Shown: one piece after another, positions 45,692-54,621 of the stretch
Layout: every line of letters starts with the position of its first letter
Numbering within the stretch: position 1 is the stretch's first letter
The notes under the pieces: generated by a model
The model's database searches: none
What the model was told of the DNA's origin: nothing
Seen by the model: only the letters and a program-made list of their open reading frames with translations
Origin: Harmothoe impar
Taxonomy: Eukaryota; Annelida; Polychaeta; Phyllodocida; Polynoidae
Assembly (NCBI GenBank): GCA_947462335.1
Contig: OX381714.1
Span: forward strand, 52,001,800-52,065,799
Direction: 5' to 3'
DNA: 64,000 nucleotides
Position numbers and translations under genes: made by a program

Positions 45692-47845
45692 ATGGACTAC
45701 CTATACGATTTTGTCAGCTCGTTCAGCGGCAGGACTAAAACCCCTGCTGAGGAACGTGAGGAAGCCGTACAAAATGTACGCTTCTTCACAGGCAAAACAA
45801 ATAGGGGGGAGAGCCGGGCAGCCTTGGAGGTGCCCGGTGACGACCTCTCCTAAGAAGCAATAGGTGATCCTATTGTGGAGGCTTTTGCCAGAGGTGAGGA
45901 CGGAGAGCAATCCCCTGTCCCAGGACCCTTTGACATCAGCCCCAGGAGATCGTTGGACTCCCTTTACACGAATCTTTTCTGTCCTGAGGGTCAGAAAATA
46001 CCGGGTAGAGAGGCTAAAACTCTCGGCCCTGCTCCCGTCGGTTCCACACCTACGGTAGCGGATCCTTCATTGGATCCAGACACTTCGGTCTTCACTGATG
46101 GTGCCACTCCTACACCCGACGGTGTGGGGAGTGGAGAACTATCAAAGAAGACTGAGGTGGCATCAAAAGCTCCTGGTAAAGTGAACCTGCCAGCGGTAGA
46201 TGAGCCTTCCAGTTTACCACTGGATGGGGACCTACTGGCTGACATGCGTATCAACACCAGGAAAGCTGAGTTGCACCAGCTCGCGGAAGCCCGGAGGGAA
46301 CTTGCTTCCATCAACCAAACTAGGAAAATATTCCTAAAGGAGGTTGATGAGAAGAAAAGGTTCCTGCTGGAACTCCAAAACGAGATGGCTTCACATAAGG
46401 TGGAGGTTGACAAACTTTTGCACCAGAGGGTGTCTGGCGAATGTGAGGTTGCAAGCTTAAATACCTTGGGAAAGGATTTGAGCGCGCAGCTCCACTTAGC
46501 CAGGCAAGACCTCGCAAGCTTAAGGCAAGTCAATCAGGACCTGAAGACGAAGTCAGCGCAGGTACCACCACCTACCACGGTGGTACCTCCAGTCATACCC
46601 GTACCCAATGTGTACACGACAGTGACACCTTCAAGTGTCCCGCCGCTAGTACACACCACGGTAACGGGTATGACACCTCAGATGGGGGCTAGCTATCTAC
46701 AGACTCCGGTCTGTGGTGGCGCCTTTGGAGGCACGGCAACACCTCCAGGGTACACCCACCCATCTACTGGTTCAACGATGTTGAACCAGCAGCAGACCAT
46801 GGTCTCGGTTCCAGTACCGAAGCCCAGAGCTAGACAGGGCTTAACTCCTGTCCAGCGGGCTAAGTACGACAGGAACCCGGCGATTGAGAAGCTGGGGACA
46901 GACATCGTCCCGTGGGACATCGATGAACTGGATGAACGGTATGCTCCTTTCAACTTTGGGGAGACCAAACATCCAGATGCAGCCCGTCAAAAGGCCATCG
47001 ATATTCCGCCTTTCACAGGGTCGCCACCCTGGAGAAAGTACAAAGTTCGGTTCAAGGCTATTGTGGAGAGCAATCGCTGGAACAATCAGCAAGCGCTGGT
47101 TGCTCTGAAGCAGGCACTCTGCAACGGGCCAGGGGAACCAGCCCTTTTGGCATTCGAGAGAGTGAAGATCAAGACATTGAGCTCACTTGAAGAAACGGCT
47201 GAATGGGCGATTGGGAAGATTGGTGAGCATGACCCAAGGACTCAATTGCTCAAACGTGTCCAACGCAAGGACGAGCATCTGAGATCCTACGGATTTGCTC
47301 TACAGGAACTGATATCCGAGTGTTATCAGGGATGTAGACCTGACACCCCCACTGTCATCCAGGAGTTAACCTCCAGGTTTGTCAATGGAGTCAGGGACAC
47401 CAATCTCCAGGCATATCTGCGGGAAAAATGGCAGCCGGACTTGTCTCTGGCTGACCTTTTTGACCATGCAGATGTGTATGACACCAAACAGGCTGTTTTT
47501 CCTAGTGGAGGAGTGTCGGCAACTCCATCTGTAGCCCCGAAAGGAGCTCAGGTGGTAGAGGCCGCCACGAAACCATCAAAGAAAAAACAGCCCGCCTCTG
47601 AGGAGGTGGCGGCAGTAATGCCTGACAGGGACATGGAAAAGATGATTGAGGGTTTGTTGCGGAAGCACTTGGAAAAGAGCTCTGCGTCCACTTCTGATTC
47701 TGGATCTGGAAAGAGAAGGAAAAAGAAGAAAAAGGACACGAAACCTCAGCCATGTAGACGCTGTCAGAAGATGGGTCATTGGGCTAGCGAATGCAAAGCC
47801 CCTGCACCCGTCGCTGCTAAAACCGAAAAGGAGACGGAAAACTGA
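45692..47845 (+). pseudogene. gag: LTR element gag, one in-frame stop near the N-terminus
   Basis: The frame opens with an ATG at 45692, hits a TAA at 45851-45853 and then continues in the same frame without another stop to 47845. The downstream part (656 aa from 45875) has a Pro/Ser/Thr-rich N-terminus, a coiled coil (about residues 110-225 of that part) and a capsid-like block around PPFTGSPPWRKYKVRFKAI and QDNLQAYL-type helices. It ends with a basic tail and one CCHC zinc knuckle, CRRCQKMGHWASEC, at about 47754-47795. Gag packages the element RNA. The protein could be made only by starting after the stop or by readthrough; a start after the stop would still keep capsid and knuckle. The gag end overlaps an open -1 frame leading to the protease. 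Confidence 0.85.
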
Positions 47846-47928
47846 ATGGGGCCCATCCTCTTGGCAAGGATGGCGCCCCCACAGTTAGCCATGCCTGTAA
47901 GGGATTAGTAGAAGGTGTTAACTCTTCC

Positions 47929-48960
47929 ATGAACCAAGGCCGCGCAGAGGCAGAAGGGTCTGTACAACCTGTAAGCGTCTGGCAAGGCGGGGCTGGCAAG
48001 GACGAACGGAATCCGGAGGATTCTGTAGTCGCTGGCTTAGAGGAGTCTTGGTTAGAATCAATTGCCCAGAGCAGTGTGATTCAAGACTCCCCGAGCGACC
48101 CATGTTGGGATTACCTCCTGACAAAAGGGGTTGCTATGGATGGAGGGGGAAGCCCGATGCTGACCTCTGAGTGTGTCCCTTTACGGGGACAGCGTTGGTA
48201 CCTGAGTCTGGTTATTTCCGGGACGCGTGGTGAATTTTTGGTCGATACGGGTGCATCACACACCTTGGTCGATCGTAAATTCATGGCCCGTCTTTGCAAC
48301 CAGCCCGAAGCTCCGCTAATGGGAGTAAAGGCTCGGACTGCTACGGGAGATAGTATGCAGACTTATGGCAGAACTGTAAAACCTATGTTGGTCGATGGCA
48401 AGACATACTGGATATGCCCAACCATCACCGACATCACTGATGATGGCATACTGGGGATGGACTTTGCTGCTCTTTACGGGGTAACAATGAACACCGCAAC
48501 AGGCCATCTTCAGATTAAACATCCTTATAAACAATCTGTACAGTGCGTTTTAAGGAATGGTTCTTCTGTGGCGTCAGTGGCACAAGACACAAAGTTGACA
48601 GCAAGACATGTATCAGATGTCCTAGTCAGCTGCGTGGGAGTGCAGGCCAAACGGCCGGGAATGTTTGAGCCAGAAGATCAAAAGCTCTCTGAGTTAGGTC
48701 TTGCTGGCTATCATACTTACCTGGCCAACGCTCGTTGGGGGGTGATACCGATTTGTAACTCGAGTAGTAGAGAAATCACTCTACGAAAAGGGACGCCTAT
48801 TGGTAACACTACGCGAGCATATGGGGTAGACTCACTAACTACGGACTTTGTGGAAGTAGGTGTGGTAGCGGGAGACTTTTCCCACGAAGAGGCTCTAGCT
48901 AAATCCAACCTACCGAAACATTTAAGGTCCCTGTTGTGTGAGTCACACCTCTTCAAGTGA
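47929..48960 (+). CDS. pro: LTR element retropepsin-type protease region
   Basis: 343-aa frame, shifted -1 relative to gag. The frame is open upstream of the ATG at 47929 into the end of gag (at least to 47821), so expression by -1 frameshifting is plausible. The aspartic protease active site FLVDTGASHTLVD lies at about 48235-48273, and the partner ILGMDF motif at about 48450 is typical of the second half of the retropepsin fold. In family members it cleaves the polyprotein. Normally reverse transcriptase follows in the same frame. Here the frame ends at 48960, exactly where sequence of the opposite orientation begins, so the pol gene is truncated by the rearrangement. Confidence 0.88.
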   Translation: MNQGRAEAEGSVQPVSVWQGGAGKDERNPEDSVVAGLEESWLESIAQSSVIQDSPSDPCWDYLLTKGVAMDGGGSPMLTSECVPLRGQRWYLSLVISGTRGEFLVDTGASHTLVDRKFMARLCNQPEAPLMGVKARTATGDSMQTYGRTVKPMLVDGKTYWICPTITDITDDGILGMDFAALYGVTMNTATGHLQIKHPYKQSVQCVLRNGSSVASVAQDTKLTARHVSDVLVSCVGVQAKRPGMFEPEDQKLSELGLAGYHTYLANARWGVIPICNSSSREITLRKGTPIGNTTRAYGVDSLTTDFVEVGVVAGDFSHEEALAKSNLPKHLRSLLCESHLFK

Positions 48961-48961
48961 T

Positions 48962-49553
48962 TTAACGTCCAGTTAGGAACTTTCGCACCCACAGACGCAA
49001 TCACTGCATTGTGAGACCCACAGTCTCGGCAGTCTACACGGTGACAGTTCCGGATAGGATAGCGGGACAAGCTGTCCGCATTCACATGATCTACTCCACT
49101 CCTGTGTATGATATGCTCATTCGTCATGCCAAACTCAGAGAGGTGGTTCAACCATCTACCCATCATCCCCTCAGCGTCCTTGAAGTTAAGGAGCCACTGC
49201 AGAGATGAATGATCCGTCCGTACGAGATAATTCCCACCATATAGGAAATGTCTGTACTTCTTTGTGTAAACCACCACTGCCAAGAGTTCACTTGCAGGCT
49301 CAGTCACGTCGTACCGGTCTGTCAGTTTTTTTAGCAACTGGGCGGTGGCGTTTACTAGGGTTTCATTATTCCCAATCCTTTTTTCACAGTCAATTAAATC
49401 ATCCCGTACCTTTGTGGTGTTGACAAGTGCTTCATCATGGTCAGCTTCAAGCTGCACGATTCTTTTCTCCAAAATGTGTACGGCTTCCGTGAGTTCTTTT
49501 GTTGTTGCTTTCGCCGGCAAATTCCTAAACTTCATTCTCCTGGGCGCCGCCAT
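48962..49553 (-). pseudogene. Inverted fragment: coiled-coil N-terminus fused to Gypsy RNase H
   Basis: On the minus strand an open frame starts at 49553 with ATG in the context AAGATGGCGGCGCC, a YY1-type start-site motif. The first 78 aa (MAAPRRMKFRNL ... NATAQLLKKL) are an amphipathic coiled coil unlike pol. From about residue 80 the frame becomes the RNase H end of a Gypsy pol: ELLAVVVYTKKYRHFLYGGN, LVRTDHSSLQWLL, then HVNADSLSRYP. It runs against the direction of the surrounding element. The frame stays open past about 48962 into antisense protease, which I regard as accidental. The structure implies an inversion or template switch during reverse transcription. The first part may be a captured host first exon. 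Confidence 0.75.
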
Positions 49554-49713
49554 CTTGGATTGAGCTGATCTTTGGCGTGTTGTGGTTACGAGTACCCGGA
49601 TGAGGGCGCTTCGTTTCGATTCACCTTTTAAAACTTGTCAAATGTCGTGTAAAAAGGACAATAGTGGTCTCTCTTTCAGTCCCTAGGGCATCCCTGCGTC
49701 TTCATGTAGGTAT

Positions 49714-50664
49714 ATGTCCAGTAATGTCATTCGCAGGTTCAAATATACCTATAAAACTCCCATAATTGAGGAGCCTCTCGTCTTGCCGCGTCTAGGTGGT
49801 GGCCGCCATGTTGTCCATCTTTTGGCAATGGTTAATGAGCACCGGGATGATTGGGATGAGCACGCTCGCTATATCTCCCATGCTTACAATGCTACCGAAC
49901 ATGCGTCGACGGGCTGTACGCCTAATATGCTTGTAATGGGTGAAGACATAGTCATGCCAAGTGACATGGTCTATGGCGTGCAGGGGCACCAGCTCGAGCA
50001 ACCCTGCACAGTGATGTTTGTTGAATCACTTCGACAATCATTACGCGAGTCCTATGGAGTAGTGAGGGACAACTTGGAAAAATCTGCTAGTTTGCAGAAG
50101 GTGGGCTATGACACTGGCCTTAAACTCCGCCAATTCAAGGTGGGGGATAAGGTCGCGAGATTTAGCACACCTAATTCCAAAGTCAAGACCCTGTACTCCT
50201 GGGATGGTCCGCATACGGTTACTATGGTGGTGAGTGAAACTACTGTAGTAATACGTTTGCAAAAAGGGACTCTCACTAAATCACATGTGGCTAGACTCCG
50301 ACCTTGGTATGGAGTTCCATATATAGATGACGGTGAAAATTCCCTCGGTGCTGGTCGAGTACCAGCACCAACCGACCCTAAGCTACCGAAGATACCGAAG
50401 GCAGGACCAACGGTCATACCGTCGGTACCGACGGTAGCACGGAGAAGGGGTCGTCCTAGGAAATTACCGATTGAACCGCAGTCGTGTGTTACCAAGCCCA
50501 AGCGCGGTAGGCCTCGTAAAAAAGGGTCAGCTATGCGTAAAGGACTAACCGTGGACACCGGTAAACAAAGCAAAGTGATACCTCCGGTTTCATCATTGCT
50601 GGACATACCGGTACTAGGTCTACGGAGGAGTACACGTGTCAGAGAGCGAGATAAAATTGTGTAA
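49714..50664 (+). pseudogene. LTR element integrase, C-terminal part only
   Basis: The 316-aa frame begins in the last part of the Gypsy integrase core (MVNEHRDDWDEHARYISHAY, NATEHASTGCTPNMLV). It continues through a chromo/GPY-like C-terminal region (VGDKVARFSTPNSK, YSWDGPHTVTMV, SHVARLRPWYG) and a basic Pro/Arg/Lys tail with GRPRK AT-hook-like motifs (RRRGRPRKLP, KRGRPRKKG). The zinc-binding HHCC domain and the catalytic DDE residues are missing, so it cannot catalyse integration. The C-terminal domain and AT-hook-like tail could still bind DNA or chromatin. Confidence 0.85.
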
Positions 50665-51361
50665 ACATTTTTTTCTTACCTTGTTGACGACATTTAGCTG
50701 CTGGCTTCATTAAATTTCCATGGACAGTTCCGTACTGGGCCGGTGGTCATTGGCCCGGTACTCGATCACCAAAACACAACGAGAAGAGAAGGGTTATCCG
50801 GTGTGGTTATCCGTTGGAGGTAGAAAAGCACGTGTTCAGGGCGGGTGGCTGGCTTTGCCGATTAATTCTAAGTATGGGATTAGTTTTGACCACATATTGC
50901 TTAGCAACACGCTGCTGTGTATGTCCTCTAACGCCGGTACATCATTCCCGGGTTCTCCTGTGGCTCGGCCACGAAAATGTAAACAACAAGTGAGTGTTCC
51001 CATCGTCGGATATGCCAGGCGTGGGAAGGGCGCTGCCCGCGTCACCTGATCGATTTCTCCCGCCAAATGAGCCGTGAGAAATTGGGTCACCTCGGCGCGT
51101 CTTGGAGACGCGACCCCTGATTGGCTGAGAAGCCGGTCAAGGGGCGGGGTCACGGGGGACGGGTGGGGTATATAAGCCCCACACGCAGCCAGGCTTCTTC
51201 AGATCAGCACGTTTGCCCGTAGGGTAACGTGTTGATCAGTGGTGCCTAGGTCTGCCCGGCAGTACCTACACTATTGTTTACTTGCTGTCCTACTAAAGGC
51301 TCGGGTGAGTGAACCGTGAGGTTCACCTACGCCTGAGCTAGCGGTATGGCAGCCCGTGTAG
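50665..51361 (+). promoter_or_regulatory. Leader region with internal TATA box before the extra ORF
   Basis: GGGGTATATAAGCCCCACAC at about 51167-51186 is a strong-looking TATA context, about 190 bp before the next ATG. A 12-bp stem with one G-T type mismatch (GATCAGCACGTT at 51202-51213, AACGTGTTGATC at 51226-51237) follows close to the expected start site. A small frame at 50720-51049 (109 aa) has no recognisable content. A separate promoter for the downstream frame is inferred. Confidence 0.5.
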
Positions 51362-53029
51362 ATGGCAAATGCAGTCTCCGACGGGGAAGACCGGGTTCTC
51401 GAGTCTGACACGGAAATGGACACCACCAGTGCTCCAACCGTCGGTACAGGCTCGGCTTCGGTACCAGCAGAGCCTAACCCTGAGGGGTCGGGTGATGTTG
51501 TTCCGAAAACAGAACCTGGTCTGGGTGGTAGTAATACCAACCAGGAGGAGAACCCTGCTGGGGGATCTTCTCTGAAGCCCGACGGTGTAGTGACAACTGA
51601 ACCGGCGGTCCCTGATGGTGATTCATCAGACGGGTCCACGGTTCGTGTCAAGACCAAACGGAAGCGGAGACCTAAGAGGAGGATTGTATCTTCCCCTGAA
51701 ACTCCTGCTACCGAAGAGGTCGCACCTACTGAGGCAGATAGGCTCAAAGCTATTGCTGATAGAGTGTCCAAGGCGGAAGCGGAAGGATGGTCTGTCGCAG
51801 AGAGCAGGGCCAATCGCCGCCTCCGCGCCAAGGCAGCGCACGTTCGTTTGAACCTGAGTCTCGGTGACGATGACCGGAAGAACCTGAGCCTTTCTGACCT
51901 AGTTCAGGAAAATGGCAAAATGGCTCTTCCGCTGCCTCACATGACAGAAGGTTTGGATGACGAAGACTGGTTGACCGGTGACTCCCACCCCATTGACTGG
52001 TACCTAGTGTACATCAGAGCAGTGTTGGAAGGGAATAAACCGAACGTCAACAAGTCATGCCGCTCCAAGCTGAGATATGCTTGGAGGAACTACGTGCCAG
52101 GGGATCCCTGCCCGTATGTTCGCTGTCAGCGCCTGAAAGGGACTGCTACAGCAGCAAAGCGGTGGCCAAACTTGCTCAAGTTTGCCCGTCATTTAGTAGA
52201 AAAGCACATGAATGTGCGTCCCTACTTGTACTGTGTGAGTGGGAGTTCGTCGACCTCCTGCCCTGAGTACAGTGACGGCGAGCTATTCCGTTGCCAACGG
52301 AGGGCAGATTTGGTAAGGCATCTTTGCGACAATAAGGGCGTTCACAAGCGCACTATTAGTCGTGGAGTTGAGGCAGCACTGAAGGTCTGGGGGTGCCACA
52401 AACGTGTAGGTAATCTACACTATAAGTGGCGTACCAACAGACTTAAACAGTGGAATTACCTCACGGAAGCTGACTGGGAGAGATTGTGTAAGGGCGCCAA
52501 GTGCGAACAAACCGATCTCGGGCCAGATACAGAAATTCCGATGCCCACTGTGAGAAAGGATACCCCTCCTAAGAAGAAAGATCTGAAAAGGGGCCGCCAG
52601 TCATCCAAGGATGATACCAAAGGTGGGCGTGACCGTTCCCGCAGTGAACCTGCGAAGAAACGGGCCGCCACAGCCACGGTAACATCCGAGGTCGACAATA
52701 GCCAAACCGTCGGTACCGTCACGGTGTCTTCGGTTGCATTGCCCCCTGTTGCTGACCAACTGCCCCGGCAGGAGAGACAGAAACTGGGTGATGCACTGGC
52801 TATTGTTCAGAACTCATTGGGTGACGAGCAGGCGGGTCAGGTTGCTGCTGACTATGTCAAGCAGTACAAGTGGAGCCAGAAGCAAAAGAAAGCTTTGGCT
52901 GCACAGGAGGGTGTCTCACCTGTCAGTGACGCTGACCAGGTAGAGGTACAACAGCCGGATGGGGCGTCAGCCCAGCCGACTGCTCCACCACAGCACGGAG
53001 CAACCTCTGACCCCGTAAGGGGCTGTTGA
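51362..53029 (+). CDS. Extra LTR-element ORF: zinc-finger-like basic protein, 555 aa, unknown family
   Basis: Lies between integrase and the 3' LTR, the position used for env or accessory genes, but has no signal peptide or membrane segment. The N-terminal 95 aa are acidic and Ser/Thr-rich, followed by a strongly basic stretch near residues 97-108 (KTKRKRRPKRR) that looks like a nuclear localisation signal. The central part (about 200-385) holds two Cys/His clusters: C250-x4-C255 ... H277-x4-H282, and C300-x10-C311 ... H320-x7-H328, reminiscent of C2H2-type fingers. A second Lys/Arg-rich region and a Gln-rich tail follow. It may be a nuclear DNA- or RNA-binding protein; function is not known. 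A captured host gene is an alternative. Confidence 0.7.
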   Translation: MANAVSDGEDRVLESDTEMDTTSAPTVGTGSASVPAEPNPEGSGDVVPKTEPGLGGSNTNQEENPAGGSSLKPDGVVTTEPAVPDGDSSDGSTVRVKTKRKRRPKRRIVSSPETPATEEVAPTEADRLKAIADRVSKAEAEGWSVAESRANRRLRAKAAHVRLNLSLGDDDRKNLSLSDLVQENGKMALPLPHMTEGLDDEDWLTGDSHPIDWYLVYIRAVLEGNKPNVNKSCRSKLRYAWRNYVPGDPCPYVRCQRLKGTATAAKRWPNLLKFARHLVEKHMNVRPYLYCVSGSSSTSCPEYSDGELFRCQRRADLVRHLCDNKGVHKRTISRGVEAALKVWGCHKRVGNLHYKWRTNRLKQWNYLTEADWERLCKGAKCEQTDLGPDTEIPMPTVRKDTPPKKKDLKRGRQSSKDDTKGGRDRSRSEPAKKRAATATVTSEVDNSQTVGTVTVSSVALPPVADQLPRQERQKLGDALAIVQNSLGDEQAGQVAADYVKQYKWSQKQKKALAAQEGVSPVSDADQVEVQQPDGASAQPTAPPQHGATSDPVRGC

Positions 53030-53132
53030 CGATGGGCTAGCAGGGTTACCTGTGTTGCCCGGAGACAGACCTGCCTATGACGCTGGTTTCTCTGACACTC
53101 TAGTCCCCGGATTTGAGTGCTATAGAGCGAAA

Positions 53133-53690
53133 ATGGCTGAAAACGCAAGTAAGCTACTCCAGTTTCAGGTTTCTTTCTAGGAGCAGTACAAGCTGCTCAG
53201 AGAACAGGCTATCCGGGAGGGAAAAGCTTGGGTCGCTGAACGAACCAGAATCCTTGCCGAGCGTGAGGCGAATTTGGAGCAAGATCATGCCCTCTGGAGG
53301 GCTACGATCGAGCAGCTTGAATCAAGGTTGACAACTTGTGACGCCAAGTTCTTCCGACAATTCGGGCTAAAACTGACAGAGTGGGAGAGAACTGGTTTTC
53401 CAGATCTCCAGTCTAGGTTGGGGCTTGCCGCAAGGCCTGCTCCTCCTGTGACCCCAGTACTGTCAGTACACCCACCCAGGTATGAGATGCCATTCTCGTT
53501 CATGGCACACTCTACCCGGGTGGTCAGCGGCGGGGAGCCTACTGTGGCACCGAGTACCCACTCGGATGCTACAGGTGGAGCCCTTTCTCTCCAGGTGGAG
53601 GCTACTGTGGTTTGCGCCACGGAGGCCCCTCCTGGAGGAAGTCCTGATGGGGAAGAAAAGCCATCCGGTGGTGTCCCTATGGACACCTAA
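53133..53690 (+). pseudogene. Second extra LTR-element ORF, interrupted by one TAG
   Basis: An ATG at 53133 opens a frame that meets TAG at 53178-53180 and then runs open to 53690. The part after the stop is Lys/Arg/Glu-rich and helical (LREQAIREGKAWVAERTRIL, EREANLEQDH), then Pro/Gly-rich. The stop is flanked by in-frame coding-like sequence on both sides, so either the copy is damaged by one base or the stop is read through. No domain recognised. Confidence 0.5.
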
Positions 53691-54610
53691 GGATGGTCCC
53701 CTGTCAGGCCCTCTGGGGTGCACTGTTCCGCCCCTCGCAGGTAAAACTAAACCCTCGACGCAGCTACAAGCCCCTGCACAACCGAAGCAGACCGACGGTG
53801 CTGTCGTGACTTAACCTAGTCTCTACTGCCACCACACTGGAAGCAGCCTGATGTCTTCAACCGTGGTTTACTACTAAGCCACAACCGTCGGTTCTCTACT
53901 ACTGTCCAGGGCTCCTGATCCTGTAGTCACTTTCTACTATTGTGACCTATAAACTATTATATGGATCATCCTCCTGTGATAATTATTTATAGGGAGGCAC
54001 GGACCTACCTTTTTATATTTATATTTCACAAGAGATGGAAGCACTATACCGGTGCTGGACTCTATCCATCTCTACCACCATAAACTGCTAGGTACTGGAG
54101 TACCAACCCTAATAAGGATGACGACCTATCCCACCTTATTTAGGATACGCTATTATGGATTTTTATATACAAACTTTTCTACGCCAAAGGAAGTGGGAAC
54201 TACTATAGTTCCATCTATAAACTTTTCTTCCCCAAAGGAAGTGAGAACTATTATAGTTCTATTATTTATATATAAGGACACTAACTCCACACGGATTCAC
54301 ACCATTGCTGAACGTAGTAGGTGATGTGTTGGGTTTCCAAGGTGGTTATTGGTGCCTTTTCTATTAACTGATACTAGTCTAGGACTATCAGTTGGACAGT
54401 TTTTATATCATGTGCCTACTGGACTGTGGTTTGATACCAAAGACAATACTGTTGATATAAACTGTTATGTACATGTTAACTTGTATGTTCATGTATGTAT
54501 GCCTGTTTTTACTATGAGTAGAAATGCTACTTGTTGATAAATAGATATACGTGGTGTATAATGTATCCAAGAGGTATTATTATTATAAAACCAGCCCTTC
54601 CTACATTCTT
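53691..54610 (+). other. LTR element 3' non-coding region
   Basis: No convincing frame. It contains two copies of the CCGTCGG-type motif (53791-53799, 53884-53892) and a local tandem duplication at about 54168-54262, in which AAACTTTTCT, CCAAAGGAAGTG and GAACTA-TATAGTTC occur twice. Confidence 0.6.
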
Positions 54611-54621
54611 AAGGGGGGTAG
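54611..54621 (+). other. Polypurine tract
   Basis: AAGGGGGGTAG immediately before the 3' LTR start TGTAACGGG; this is the expected plus-strand primer site. Confidence 0.85.

Noticed and set aside
48717..48961. C-terminal extension of the antisense chimera frame
   Set aside because: This part is exactly antisense to the protease coding sequence, so its openness is likely accidental.
50720..51049. 109-aa frame between integrase and the extra gene
   Set aside because: No motif, and it precedes the internal TATA box; kept only as part of the leader region.
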